A stretch of DNA of 64,000 nucleotides, from the NCBI RefSeq assembly GCF_004768465.1, contig NZ_SRMF01000005.1, positions 1 to 64,000 on the forward strand, in the 5' to 3' direction. Source of the stretch: Natronospirillum operosum (GTDB lineage: Bacteria; Pseudomonadota; Gammaproteobacteria; Pseudomonadales; Natronospirillaceae). Under the pieces are notes generated by a model that ran no database searches, was not told the DNA's origin, and saw only the letters and a program-made list of their open reading frames with translations. This document shows, piece after piece, positions 43,241-53,400 of the stretch (the first letter of the stretch is position 1; each line of letters begins with the position of its first letter). Both the position numbers and the translations under genes were made by a program.

Positions 43241-43702
43241 CTAGTGCGCGGCTTCGGCGTTGCCGCCGGTCGCCTGCTTCTCTTTCTGCTGCTTGTGCAG
43301 CGCGTCAAAGTTGACCGGGGCCAGCATGACGGGCGGGAAGCTGCCCTTGACGACCATGTTGTCGACGGTTTCGCGGGCGTAGGGGAACAGCAGGCTGGGT
43401 ACATAGGCCCCCAGCATCTGATCCAGTTGCTTGTCATCGAAGCCGGCAATGGAGGCAACGCAGCCCTGCTCTACTTCGGCCAGGAAGGCTGTCTTTTCTT
43501 CCAGCTTGGCGGTCACCGTCACCCGGATCACCACTTCATAGGCGTCATCAGCCAGTTTGGTGGACTTGGTGTTCAGGTCCACCTTGATCTGCGGTTTCCA
43601 CTGCTCGCGAAAAATCTGCGGAGCATTGGGTGATTCGAAGGAAGTGTTGCGCGTAAACAGGCGCTGAATACCAAATCGGGTCTTGGGTTGTTCTTCGGCC
43701 AT
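43241..43702 (-). CDS. secB: Protein-export chaperone SecB
   Basis: Tetrameric chaperone that delivers unfolded precursors to SecA. 153 residues: FGIQRLFTRNTSFESPNAP, VVIRVTVTAKLEEKTAFLAEVEQGC, and LGAYVPSLLFPYARETVDNMVVKGSFPPVMLAPVNF are the family hallmarks, followed by a short hydrophilic tail. AGGAG lies 9 nt before the ATG. It starts 6 nt after the grxC stop; the order rhodanese-grxC-secB is common in gammaproteobacteria. Confidence 0.98.
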   Translation of the reverse strand: MAEEQPKTRFGIQRLFTRNTSFESPNAPQIFREQWKPQIKVDLNTKSTKLADDAYEVVIRVTVTAKLEEKTAFLAEVEQGCVASIAGFDDKQLDQMLGAYVPSLLFPYARETVDNMVVKGSFPPVMLAPVNFDALHKQQKEKQATGGNAEAAH

Positions 43703-43708
43703 AATAGT

Positions 43709-43981
43709 TCACTCCTGTGTGCGACCCAGCAGGTCGTCGAGTCGTTGTTGTCTTTCCAATTGGAACAGCTCGTCACAGCCGCCGACATGAGTGTCGCCTA
43801 TCCATATCTGCGGCACGGTGCGGCTGCCTGCCTTTTTCGTCATTTCCGCTCGCAGCGCCGGGGCGTTATCGACCGGGCGCTCTTCAAAGTCCACCTGCTT
43901 GCTGAGCAGCAGTTGCTTGGCGCGCATGCAGAACGGGCAGATGCGGGTCGTGTACAGCACAACGGCAGGCGTGCCTGCCAT
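43709..43981 (-). CDS. grxC: Glutaredoxin 3 (GrxC)
   Basis: 90-residue dithiol glutaredoxin: active site CPFC (Cys15 and Cys18), TVPQIWI cis-Pro loop, and GGCDELFQLE. The ATG at 43981 overlaps the rhodanese stop (TGATG) and gives family length; 43 further open codons upstream are read from the rhodanese gene in another frame. Reduces disulfides with glutathione. Confidence 0.96.
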   Translation of the reverse strand: MAGTPAVVLYTTRICPFCMRAKQLLLSKQVDFEERPVDNAPALRAEMTKKAGSRTVPQIWIGDTHVGGCDELFQLERQQRLDDLLGRTQE

Positions 43982-44397
43982 CAGCTTTTTACCAGTGGCA
44001 TGCGGCTGCTCTGCCACTCCATGACGCCGCCCTTGAGGCGATATACCGGGTCGAAACCGGCCTTGCGCAACTCGGCGCCGGAGGCACCGGCGCTGTGTCC
44101 GACCTGGCACACTACAATGACCGGCTTGCCCTTGTATTTGTCCAGTTCACCAATGCGATCTTTCAGCTTGGCGGCCGGAATGCTGATGGCGTGGGGCAGG
44201 TGGCCCTTGCTGTAGTCTTCCGGCTTGCGGACGTCGACCACGATGGCGTCCTGGGTGTTGATCAGGTTGGTCGCCTGTTGCGGCGTCAGGGCTTGCCCGC
44301 CACGCGAGGTTTCCGACAGGATGACCCAGGCCAGAAAGCCTACCCAGAGGGTGGCCAGGATCCAGTTCTGGCTGACAAAATCGATAAATTCCAGCAT
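43981..44397 (-). CDS. Membrane-anchored rhodanese-like sulfurtransferase (YibN-like)
   Basis: 138 residues: one N-terminal TM helix (WILATLWVGFLAWVILS, about 12-28) and a single rhodanese domain with active-site Cys97 in VVCQVGHSAG. It matches YibN, the usual neighbour of grxC-secB. Faces the cytoplasm; substrate unknown. Confidence 0.92.
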   Translation of the reverse strand: MLEFIDFVSQNWILATLWVGFLAWVILSETSRGGQALTPQQATNLINTQDAIVVDVRKPEDYSKGHLPHAISIPAAKLKDRIGELDKYKGKPVIVVCQVGHSAGASGAELRKAGFDPVYRLKGGVMEWQSSRMPLVKS

Positions 44398-44767
44398 CTC
44401 GGGTACTCAAAGTCTCAGGCTTGCGGCGAAGAGCGGCGAGTATACACCAACAGTTCGGCGCCATCATCCCCACTGCCTCGAGTCCGGTTGATCAGGCGCC
44501 GTCTGTCGACTCGATCAGTTGGCGCCACTCGCTAGATGGCCGTAATGCTAGTAGAATGCGTGGTGGAAATCCCCCTCAAACCGATTTCATTGATGCCATA
44601 CAGACAATAATGACCACGGGTGTCGGCATGGCCTGGTCAGGCCGCTGGCTGCGGATGCCCCGAGACAACTACAGAATCAGCGGGACGCTGGCAGAGACTG
44701 CCCTGCCTTGAAGTGTCCATGAATCTGGTCGGGGGAGTTGAGCTAACGCATGGGAGCAGAGGTCACT
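44398..44767. other. Divergent intergenic region yibN / gpmI
   Basis: 370 nt carrying the promoters for the minus-strand rhodanese-grxC-secB unit and the plus-strand gpmI unit. Short open frames here lack RBS and family features. GATCAG-GCGCC occurs twice (near 44490-44500 and 44513-44526) as an imperfect direct repeat. No convincing -35/-10 pair or known operator was recognised. Confidence 0.5.
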
Positions 44768-46306
44768 ATGTCTGCACAGAAAAAAACGGTCGCCCTGATT
44801 ATTCTGGACGGCTTCGGTTACAGCGAAACATCAAAGTCCAATGCCATTGAACAGGCCAATACGCCGACCTGGGATCGACTGTGGTCCGAGTATCCGCACG
44901 CTCTGGTCAAAACCTCCGGTCTGGCTGTGGGCCTGCCCGAGGGACAGATGGGCAATTCGGAAGTCGGGCACATGAATCTGGGAGCGGGGCGAATCGTCTA
45001 TCAGAATTTCACCCGCATCTCCAAGGACATCGAAGACGGTCAGTTTCCGCACAATGAAGCACTGGTGAATGCGGTAGAGGCCGCCAGGGCAAAGGGTGGC
45101 AAGGTCCATATTCTGGGTCTGGCATCTCCCGGTGGTGTGCACAGTCATGAAGATCACCTGATCGCCATGATGGATGTCGCCGCCAAGCGTGGTGTCGAAG
45201 TGTGCGTGCACGCCTTCCTGGACGGTCGTGATACGCCGCCGCGCAGCGCGGAAGCCACACTCAAGCGCCTGCAGGCACACGCCGACACGCTGGGCGTGCA
45301 GGGTGTGGTGTCACTGATCGGCCGCTACTACGCCATGGACCGCGACAATCGCTGGGAACGGGTACAGCAGGCCTATGACCTGCTGACTCAGGGCAAGGCC
45401 GAGATCGTGGCTGCCGACCCGGTGGCGGGCCTGCACGCTGCGTATGAACAGGACAAGGACGACGAGTTCGTACCGGCCACCTCCATCCGCAGCGGTGATG
45501 ACCCGGCGGTGATCGCCGACGGTGACAGTGTGGTGTTCATGAACTTCCGTCCGGATCGGGCGCGTGAATTGACCCGCGCCTTTGTCGACAATGCACTCGA
45601 AAGCGATCTGGATCGCAGCGTGCGTCCGCAACTGGCCGACTTCGTCACGCTGACCGAGTACGCGGCCGACATCAAGGCCTCCTGTGCCTACCCGCCTACC
45701 GCACTGAAAAACACTCTGGGCGAATACCTGGCCGACCGGGGCAAGACCCAGCTGCGTATCGCCGAAACCGAGAAATATGCGCACGTCACCTTCTTCTTCA
45801 ATGGCGGGGAAGAAAAGCAGTACAAGGGCGAGGATCGCATCCTGGTGCCGTCCCCGAGGGTGGCCACCTATGATCTGCAGCCGGAGATGAGCGCGCCGGA
45901 AGTCACCGAGAAGCTTACCGCAGCCATCCGCTCCGGCAAGTATGATCTGGTGGTCTGCAACTACGCCAATGGCGACATGGTAGGCCACACCGGCAACATG
46001 GACGCGGCCATCAAGGCGGTGGAAACACTGGACTGGGCGCTGAAGGAAGTGACCGACGCCATTATCGACGTGGACGGTCAGTGCCTGATTACGGCCGACC
46101 ACGGCAACGTGGAACTGATGGTTAACCCGGAAACCGGCGGCGCGGTGACTTCGCACACCGTCTTTCCGGTGCCCCTGGTCTATGTCAGCAAGGACGGCGG
46201 TGGCCGCCTGAAGGATGGCCGCCTGTGTGATCTGGCCCCGACGCTGCTGCACATGATGGGTGACGAGCAGCCGGCGGAAATGACCGGTGACAACCTGCTT
46301 GGCTGA
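44768..46306 (+). CDS. gpmI: 2,3-bisphosphoglycerate-independent phosphoglycerate mutase (GpmI/GpmM)
   Basis: Mn-dependent interconversion of 3- and 2-phosphoglycerate in glycolysis. 512 residues. Seen: [11 protein letters not shown] with metal Asp, nucleophile Ser64 in [47 protein letters not shown], and [12 protein letters not shown]. The ATG at 44768 has AGAGGT about 6 nt upstream; an in-frame ATG six codons earlier is a less likely start. Confidence 0.97.
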   Translation: MSAQKKTVALIILDGFGYSETSKSNAIEQANTPTWDRLWSEYPHALVKTSGLAVGLPEGQMGNSEVGHMNLGAGRIVYQNFTRISKDIEDGQFPHNEALVNAVEAARAKGGKVHILGLASPGGVHSHEDHLIAMMDVAAKRGVEVCVHAFLDGRDTPPRSAEATLKRLQAHADTLGVQGVVSLIGRYYAMDRDNRWERVQQAYDLLTQGKAEIVAADPVAGLHAAYEQDKDDEFVPATSIRSGDDPAVIADGDSVVFMNFRPDRARELTRAFVDNALESDLDRSVRPQLADFVTLTEYAADIKASCAYPPTALKNTLGEYLADRGKTQLRIAETEKYAHVTFFFNGGEEKQYKGEDRILVPSPRVATYDLQPEMSAPEVTEKLTAAIRSGKYDLVVCNYANGDMVGHTGNMDAAIKAVETLDWALKEVTDAIIDVDGQCLITADHGNVELMVNPETGGAVTSHTVFPVPLVYVSKDGGGRLKDGRLCDLAPTLLHMMGDEQPAEMTGDNLLG

Positions 46307-47477
46307 GGCGCGAACGAGTCGGTTGCGGTGGGTGCTCGGTCGGGCCGGCCGGCACCTGTTGCTGGTGCTGCTGAGTATCGGGCTGGGTCTGCCTGTGGCG
46401 CAGGCACAGTCGGTGTCTCAGGCCGATGTTGATGCCCTGGTGGCAGAGATTGAGGCCCTGCAGCAGCGTCTGGAGCGCAACCGGGCCGAACGCAGCCGCA
46501 TGGCCGAGCGCCTGGAAGCCACCGAGCGTGACATCGCCGACAATCGTCGGCGCCTGGCCAATGTGGAGGCTGAATTGGCCGCCACCGAAGCGGAGTTGGC
46601 CGATCTGCGCACCCGTGAATCCGAGCTCGAGGCGCAGCGGCAGGCGCAGGCCGATGACATCGAAACCCTGTTGGTGACGGTCTACAAGAGTCAGCAGCAG
46701 ACGCCCCTGAAAGCGCTGTTGGCGCCTGATTCGCTGTCACAGGGGCAGCGCATGATGAGCTTTTACCAATACTTTAACGCTGCTCAGGTGGCAGAGTTGC
46801 GGGCCTACGAACAGACTTTGACTGAGTTGGCGCAAGTGACCGGTGATATCGAGCAGCGTCAGCAGGATCTGGAAGAACAGAACAGTCGGCTGGTGGAAGA
46901 GAACAACAGCCTGCTGCAAAGTCGCAATGAGCGTCGGCAGGTAGTGGCTCGACTGGCTGATGAAATCGCAACGCAGGAAGAAGCCGTGGCGGAAAAGGAA
47001 GCGGAACGGGCAGAATTGGAAGCACTGTTGCAGGAAGTCGAACAGGCCATAGACCAGTTCGAGTTCGGTGATGACGATATTCCGTTCGCTGATTTGCGGG
47101 GTCAGATGGGCTGGCCCGTTGAGGGGTCGGTCCGGTTACGCTATGGTCAACGCAATGAGCGTACGAATCTGGTGTCCGACGGCATGCTGGTGGCTGCGGA
47201 TGCCGGCAGTCCGGTGCGGGCCATTCATTACGGGCGAGTGGTGTTTTCAGACTATCTGAAAGGCTATGGTCTGTTGATGATTATTGACCACGGAGAGGGC
47301 TATCTGAGCCTCTATGGTCGCAATGAGGTGCTGGAACGCAGCGTGGGTGACTGGGTACGCGGTGGCGACATCATTGCCCAGGTCGGCGATACCGGCGGGT
47401 TTTCGGAGCCGTCGCTGTATTTTGAGGTCCGACATCGAGGCGAGCCAACCAATCCGCAGGATTGGCTGGCGCGTTAA
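46287..47477 (+). CDS. envC: Murein hydrolase activator EnvC
   Basis: 396 residues. Basic n-region, hydrophobic [17 protein letters not shown] signal, a long coiled-coil (about 45-265), and a degenerate LytM domain at the C-terminus ([30 protein letters not shown]). The LytM zinc ligands are absent (SDG replaces the HxxxD region, SLY the HxH), as in EnvC. It therefore should activate AmiA/B amidases at the division site rather than cut peptidoglycan. GTG start; overlaps gpmI by 20 bp. Confidence 0.92.
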   Translation: MTTCLAEARTSRLRWVLGRAGRHLLLVLLSIGLGLPVAQAQSVSQADVDALVAEIEALQQRLERNRAERSRMAERLEATERDIADNRRRLANVEAELAATEAELADLRTRESELEAQRQAQADDIETLLVTVYKSQQQTPLKALLAPDSLSQGQRMMSFYQYFNAAQVAELRAYEQTLTELAQVTGDIEQRQQDLEEQNSRLVEENNSLLQSRNERRQVVARLADEIATQEEAVAEKEAERAELEALLQEVEQAIDQFEFGDDDIPFADLRGQMGWPVEGSVRLRYGQRNERTNLVSDGMLVAADAGSPVRAIHYGRVVFSDYLKGYGLLMIIDHGEGYLSLYGRNEVLERSVGDWVRGGDIIAQVGDTGGFSEPSLYFEVRHRGEPTNPQDWLAR

Positions 47478-47547
47478 AGTACCAGAGTGGCGGATATGCG
47501 CCGCCGGAACAGAACCGGCAAGGCAGCCGCAGAATGGGGAGAAGTGA

Positions 47548-48840
47548 ATGATTTTCAAGACACGTTCGGCTGTCAGCCTGCTGGCGGTTTTGCTGTTTGG
47601 GTTCGCCATTGGTGTGGGCTCGACAGTCTATGCAGAGCGGCATGTATCCGAAATCAGCAGCTCGCTGCCGGTAGAAGAAATCCGCCAGCTGGCGCAGGTG
47701 ATTGATCGCATCAAGCGCGCCTATGTCGATGAAGTGGACAACGAAGACCTGATCCGTGATGCCATCAACGGCATGCTGTCAGGGCTGGATCCGCACTCTG
47801 CGTTCCTGACGCCAGAAGACTTCTCCGACCTGCAGGAGTCGACCTCCGGTCGGTTCGGCGGGCTCGGTATCGAAGTGCAGATGGAGGACGGCCTGGTGAA
47901 GGTGGTATCGCCCATTGATGACACCCCGGCCTACCATGCCGGCGTGCAGTCCGGCGATCTGATCACGCGCCTGGACGGCGAGTCGGTGCAGGGCATGACG
48001 CTGAATCAGGCGGTCGATGTCATGCGTGGTGAGCCGGGTACCGACATTACCCTGACCATCATGCGCGGTTCCGATACGCTGGAAATAACCATAGAGCGGG
48101 CCATCATTCAGGTCACCTCGATTCGCAGCCGCATGCTGGAACCCGGCTATGGCATGGTGCGCATCAGCTCCTTCCAGCAGAATACAGGCCGTGATCTGGC
48201 GCGTGAAATCGCCTCTCTGGAAGAAGAGTATGGCGGTGAGCTGCGCGGCCTGGTGCTGGATCTGCGCAACAACCCGGGCGGGCTGCTGAATGCGTCGGTG
48301 GATGTGGCCGATGTGTTCCTGTCCGATAAACTGGTGGTCTACACCGAAAGCCGTATTCCGGACAGTGCGCACCGCTATCATTCGCGCAGCTCGACAGCCT
48401 ATCCCGACCTGCCCCTGATCGTGCTGGTCAACGGTGGCTCTGCCTCGGCCAGCGAGATTGTCGCCGGTGCCCTGCAGGACCATGGTCGTGCCGTTGTGAT
48501 GGGTACACAGACGTTCGGCAAGGGGTCGGTACAGACGGTACTGCCGCTGGAAAATCGCAGTGCTCTGAAGCTGACCACGGCGCGCTATTTCACGCCGGCG
48601 GGGCAGAATATCCAGGCGCAGGGCATTACGCCGGATCTGGTCGTACGTCAGGGTCAGTTTGCGGTGGACGATGCACCGCTGCGGCGTGAGCGTGACCTGC
48701 GAGGTCACCTGCAGACGCTGTCGGAACGGGTTGACGAAGACCCGACGGAAGTCGAAGAGGAAGAGTTGATCAATCGTGACTTCCAGCTGTACGAGGCGCT
48801 CAACATGCTGAAAGGCTGGTCCATTCTGCAGCGCAATTGA
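47548..48840 (+). CDS. ctpA: Carboxy-terminal processing protease CtpA (S41A)
   Basis: 430 residues: signal/anchor (LLAVLLFGFAIGVGS), PDZ domain (about 95-180), and S41 core with catalytic Ser300 in NGGSASASE and Lys325 in FGKGSVQ. Periplasmic protease; in related bacteria it controls peptidoglycan hydrolases, which fits its place after envC. Order gpmI-envC-ctpA-yibQ is conserved in gammaproteobacteria. Confidence 0.96.
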   Translation: MIFKTRSAVSLLAVLLFGFAIGVGSTVYAERHVSEISSSLPVEEIRQLAQVIDRIKRAYVDEVDNEDLIRDAINGMLSGLDPHSAFLTPEDFSDLQESTSGRFGGLGIEVQMEDGLVKVVSPIDDTPAYHAGVQSGDLITRLDGESVQGMTLNQAVDVMRGEPGTDITLTIMRGSDTLEITIERAIIQVTSIRSRMLEPGYGMVRISSFQQNTGRDLAREIASLEEEYGGELRGLVLDLRNNPGGLLNASVDVADVFLSDKLVVYTESRIPDSAHRYHSRSSTAYPDLPLIVLVNGGSASASEIVAGALQDHGRAVVMGTQTFGKGSVQTVLPLENRSALKLTTARYFTPAGQNIQAQGITPDLVVRQGQFAVDDAPLRRERDLRGHLQTLSERVDEDPTEVEEEELINRDFQLYEALNMLKGWSILQRN

Positions 48841-48863
48841 GCTCTGCAGGCCCTGTGACTGCC

Positions 48864-49631
48864 ATGGGCAAGAGGCTGTGTGCCGGTCTCCTGGGTGCCG
48901 TGCTGCTGGCGTTGGCACCCTGGGGCAGCGCCGAATCCGGCCCTGGTCCGCGCATGAGTATCATCATTGATGATCTCGGCAACAATCGCCGCCTCGGTGA
49001 GGCGGCCATCAACCTGCCGGGCAACCTGACGTTCTCTGTCTTGCCCGGGCTGGCCTACAGCACCCAACTGGCAGAGATGGCGCATGCGCAGGGCCGCGAG
49101 GTGATGCTGCACATGCCCATGGACAACCACAGCCGTCTGCCGCTGGGACCCATGGGCATGACCGTGGACATGAACGAGGCCGAATGGCGTGCTGTGCTGC
49201 GCGAGGCTCTGGATGACGTACCGCATGCCAGCGGACTCAACAACCATACCGGCAGCCTGCTGACCGAGCAGGAGAAGCCGATGGCCGTGGTGATGCAAGA
49301 GCTCCATGCCCGCGGCCTCTATTTCATCGACTCCCTGACCAGTCCGCGCAGTATTGCCTATGACCAGGCCCGCGTTGCCGGAGTGCCGGCGCTGCGGCGC
49401 CATATTTTTCTGGACCATGAACAGACTGACGTCTTTATTACCGAGCAGTTTGAACGGGCGCTGGCTATCATGGAGCGTCAGGGCTGGGTGATCATGATCG
49501 GGCATCCCTACCCCGAGACCATCGACTTTCTGTCCTGGGTGCTGCCGTTGCTGGAAGAGGCTGGGGTAGAGCTGGTGACGCCGAGCGAATTGATCGACAC
49601 CCAGCAGCGTCTGACCCGCCGCGCCCCCTGA
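48864..49631 (+). CDS. YibQ-like divergent polysaccharide deacetylase-fold protein
   Basis: 255 residues with signal (GLLGAVLLALAPWGSA) and the family blocks MSIIIDDLGNNRRLG, VMLHMPMDNHS, GLNNHTGSLLT, GLYFIDSLTS, HIFLDHEQT, and VIMIGHPYPETI. Annotated as DUF610/YibQ; a periplasmic protein with a deacetylase-like fold but no confirmed activity. The ATG at 48864 was preferred over a TTG at 48837 that overlaps ctpA. Confidence 0.88.
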   Translation: MGKRLCAGLLGAVLLALAPWGSAESGPGPRMSIIIDDLGNNRRLGEAAINLPGNLTFSVLPGLAYSTQLAEMAHAQGREVMLHMPMDNHSRLPLGPMGMTVDMNEAEWRAVLREALDDVPHASGLNNHTGSLLTEQEKPMAVVMQELHARGLYFIDSLTSPRSIAYDQARVAGVPALRRHIFLDHEQTDVFITEQFERALAIMERQGWVIMIGHPYPETIDFLSWVLPLLEEAGVELVTPSELIDTQQRLTRRAP

Positions 49632-49665
49632 CCCCGGGGCCGACTCTGTGCAGGAGGTGACCGCC

Positions 49666-50454
49666 ATGGCGGATACCGGTTTCCGTTTTTCCGATACCCA
49701 TTGTCACTTTGATTTCCCTGCCTTTGATGCGGACCGGCAGGCCCTGCTGGCCGAATGTCGTCGCCGTGCGGTGCACCGCATCGTGATCCCGGGAGTGTCG
49801 GCTGTCCAGTGGGCGCATCTGCCCGGGTTGCAACACGACTCGGTTCGACTGCAGTATGGCTTTGGCCTGCACCCCTGGTTTCTGGACCAGCACCGGCAGG
49901 AACACCTGCAGGAGCTGGAGCAGATGCTGCGCCACCATCGTCCGGTGGCCGTTGGCGAGATCGGCCTGCATGGCCCGGCCGGGGACATGGAGCGGCAGCT
50001 TCAACTGCTGGAAGCCCAACTGGAACTGGCGCGTTATTTCGAACTGCCGGTCATCCTGCATCAGGTCGGTGCACACAATGAACTGGTACGGGCCCTGAAG
50101 CGGGTGACACCTGAGCGCGGCGGAGTAGTGCATGCGTTCAGTGGCAGCTCGGAGATGGCGCAGGAATATCGGCGCCTGGGGCTCCATCTCGGTCTGGGCG
50201 GGGTGATTACCTATCCGCGTGCGGCCCGCACCCGGCGCGCAGTTGCGGCGCTGCCGGCTGCTGCGCTGGTGCTGGAGACGGATGGGCCGGACATGCCGCT
50301 GTGTGGTTTTCAGGGTGTGCGCAACAGCCCGTTGCAGATTCCCTCCGTGTTCAGGATGCTGTGTCAGCTAAGAGGACTGGACCACCCACAGCAATATCAC
50401 GAGCTGGCGCTGGTGTTGGAGCAGAATGCGAACCGGCTATTTGGGCGGCCCTGA
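49666..50454 (+). CDS. TatD-family metal-dependent nuclease/hydrolase (YjjV-like)
   Basis: 262-residue TIM-barrel. Seen: SDTHCHFDFPAFD (two His ligands), AVGEIGLH (Glu ligand), VILHQVGAHNEL, VVHAFSGS, and LETDGPDMPL (Asp ligand). GVITYPRAARTRR and GFQGVRN point to the YjjV branch. The residue after GEIGL is His where TatD proteins have Asp. The ATG at 49666 is preceded by AGGAGGT at 7 nt spacing. Confidence 0.9.
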   Translation: MADTGFRFSDTHCHFDFPAFDADRQALLAECRRRAVHRIVIPGVSAVQWAHLPGLQHDSVRLQYGFGLHPWFLDQHRQEHLQELEQMLRHHRPVAVGEIGLHGPAGDMERQLQLLEAQLELARYFELPVILHQVGAHNELVRALKRVTPERGGVVHAFSGSSEMAQEYRRLGLHLGLGGVITYPRAARTRRAVAALPAAALVLETDGPDMPLCGFQGVRNSPLQIPSVFRMLCQLRGLDHPQQYHELALVLEQNANRLFGRP

Positions 50455-50473
50455 GGCGGACACCCGGAACGGG

Positions 50474-53400
50474 TCAGTAGTCCCGGCGCCAGCGCAATTC
50501 CAGGCCACCGCTGCGTCCGCCTGAACCGGTGCGGGTTTCCAGGTTCAGATTGGGGGTCAGTTCCACCTCTATGGTGCCGGCCCAGTCCCGATCTTCATTC
50601 AGATCGGTATCCACTTCCAGATAGACGCGACTGTTCAGATACCGGCCCACGCGCAGGGTCGCAGCTTCGCCCTCCTCCTCGCCGGCCTCTATCTCCAGGG
50701 TATCAAGACCCAGAGTATCCCGGGTGGCCATCAGCAGGTCGAGGCTGTCCCCGCCGCGCAGCTGGTTGATGGCATTGGCCAGTTGCAGGGCCTGCCAGGG
50801 TGTCATGTTCTGCACGGTCTTGCCGAACAGCAACTGGGCGACAATTTCGTCTTCGGGCAGCGAAGGCTCGGAACGCAGAGCCAGTTGCAGTTGTTCGGCA
50901 TTGCCGGTGATGGTGGCCTCGATCATGACATCCCCGCGCTGGTGGACCGCCACGATATAGAGGTCGATGGACTCGTCAATCAGGCGTACCTGGCCTTCCT
51001 GCAACTGGAACTGACGGGCCAGCAGGTTGAAGGTGCCGGACTCTATGGTCAGGGCGCCATCGGACTGCAGTTCGGCCAGGGTGCCGCCGATCCGGAGTTC
51101 TCCGGACAGTCTGGCGTCCAGACCCATGCCGCGGATCGTGGCCACACCATCGGTGCGTATGCCGATATCAAGGGCCAGCGGTATATCGCCGTTGAGTCCG
51201 TTGCCGTTTTGTTCGTTGTGGATCTCCAACTGGGCAACCGAGGGGCCGGCCAGGCGATTGATATTGACTGTCAGGCCGATCAGTCTGAGGTCGCCGGCCA
51301 GCAGCAGGTCGGGCCAGTCTCCGGTCAGCGTCAACTGACCGGAGGCCAGGCTCTGGATGTCAGGGCGCTGCAGGAGGGCAGCCTGATCGAGATCCAGTTG
51401 CAGGTCGGAATACAGGGTGCCGTTTTCGAGGCCCAGGCTGCCGCCGACGTCGACTGTGCCGTCGCCCGCGCGCGCGCTGCCATCGACGGTGATTTCGTTC
51501 AGATTGGTCGCTGCCAGGTTCAGTTGAATCCGATCCAGCTCAGCCCCGACATCGGGAAAGCGTATGCTGCCGTCCTCCCAACTGAGGTTGCCGTCGATAT
51601 CGGGGTTGCCCAGAGCGCCTGTAACGTGACCCTGGCCGCTGAAATCGCCGGCGATCTGCCACTGGTCCTGGCCCAGCCAGTACAGCGTCTCTTCGCCGCG
51701 CAGGTCAATTGACCAGAAGGCTTCTGCGGTCCATTCCTCCCAGGGCGTGTCCAGGCGCGTCAGCCAGGGCTCTCTGGGCATTTCGACACCCAGTTCCATC
51801 AGGTTGCGGCCCGGCCTGGACAGGCTGCTGGTGAGGCTTATGGCATCATCCGTTGTATACAGCTGGCTGCCGAATGCCAGCTCCAGGGTTTCCTGATCGC
51901 CCTGAGCCTCCCAGCGTGTGGACCACTCGGTGTGGGCCTGAATATCGGGGTCGTCGCCCTCACCGCTGAGGCGGAGCGCGCCGGAGCCGGTCCATGGGGT
52001 ATCAATGGTCGGCCCGCCGGCGCTGGCCTGGGTGGGTGGCGCCCATTGCAGCCCGCGCCAGTCCAGTGCCAGGTCCCAGAGGTTGTCGCTGAAGCCGCCG
52101 GAGCCGGTGATTTCCAGGCCATCGCCCATACGCACATCCATCTCGGTCAGCTCTATCCGCTCCGGCTCGAGGTCGCGGCCGCTGGCCTGGGCATCGATGC
52201 GGCCGGTCAGTGCCTGCGCTGCCTGCTCGCCTTCGATTGCAAGCTGTACATCCAGGCCCCATTCAGGCCAGCGTGCATCAAGATTGGCATCACCCGAGAG
52301 ATAGGCATGGAAGTCATCCGGCGCCGGCAGGAAGGTGTGCAGAGGAAAGTCGTTGAGACTGACGTCCAGCAACTCGGGCAGCCAGTCACCCTCGCGGCTG
52401 CTGCCGCTTGCGCGCAGTCGGGCTGAGCCCCAGTCCAGTCCCAGGTCATGCAGTGTCCAGATATAGGGCGCGCCGTCTGCCCACTGCAGCGTCAGATCAG
52501 AGCGCGCACTAAGAGGATCGTCCTCCCACCGACCCTGGTGGTGAGTCTGCAGCTGTATCTCGGCCTCGGTGAGATGCCCCTCCACCACCAGATCAAGGCG
52601 GTGCGTCAGGTCGGCGGCCAGCAGTTCGGGCGGCAGCTCCATCCAGGGCGACAGGTCGTCAGTGTGCAGGCGCTCTGCCCGCACCTGCCAGCGCCCCTGT
52701 TCCCAGGGTCGGCCCTGTCCTTCCAGGGTAACGAAACGGTCCTGCCAGTTGAGGTCGGCCTGCAATTGATCGGCCTGCCAGTTGAACGAGCCGGTCAGAC
52801 TGCTGCCCTGATACTGGGCATTGAGCCGTGCCTGGGCGAGTACGGTGGGGTCGCCCAATCGCCCGCGCGCCGACAGCGAGGAGACAATACGACCCTCTGT
52901 CAGTTGCTCCGGCCAGTCGGGCAGGGCGACGCGGGCATCGGCAAAACTGATTTCCAGCGGCGCCACGTCAAGTTGTCCTGTCCAGTCTTGCCAGGCGGTG
53001 CCCGATTCCGGGCGCAGAGACCCGGAGGCCTGTATGCGGCTGTCTCGCCATTGCAGGCTGAAGTCTTCCAGCAGAGCCTGGTTGGCCGAGAGCAGGGGTG
53101 CATCGAGCCGGGCCTCCCAGTTGCTGCCATGCCACTGACCCCTGCCCTCAAGATGTGCCTCGCCTGTGAGGTCGACAACCGGCCCCGCCACCGACCCGGT
53201 GCCGGACAGGGTGGCCGTCAGATCCTCCGGCCAGTCCATGAAGGCATCGGCGATGGGAGCCACGGGCACGTCATTGAGCTGCCAGTCCAGGTCGAGTTGC
53301 CGGCTGTCCAGATCGTAGCTGCCCGCGCTGTCGATCTGCGCCCTGCCGGGCCCGGTATTCAGGCTGAGCGACAGCTGTTCCCAGGTCAGGTGGGGGAATA

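Noticed and set aside
44421-44711. 96-codon open frame in the yibN/gpmI intergenic region
   Set aside because: No SD, no recognisable motif and codon use unlike its neighbours; it overlaps the region that must hold two divergent promoters.
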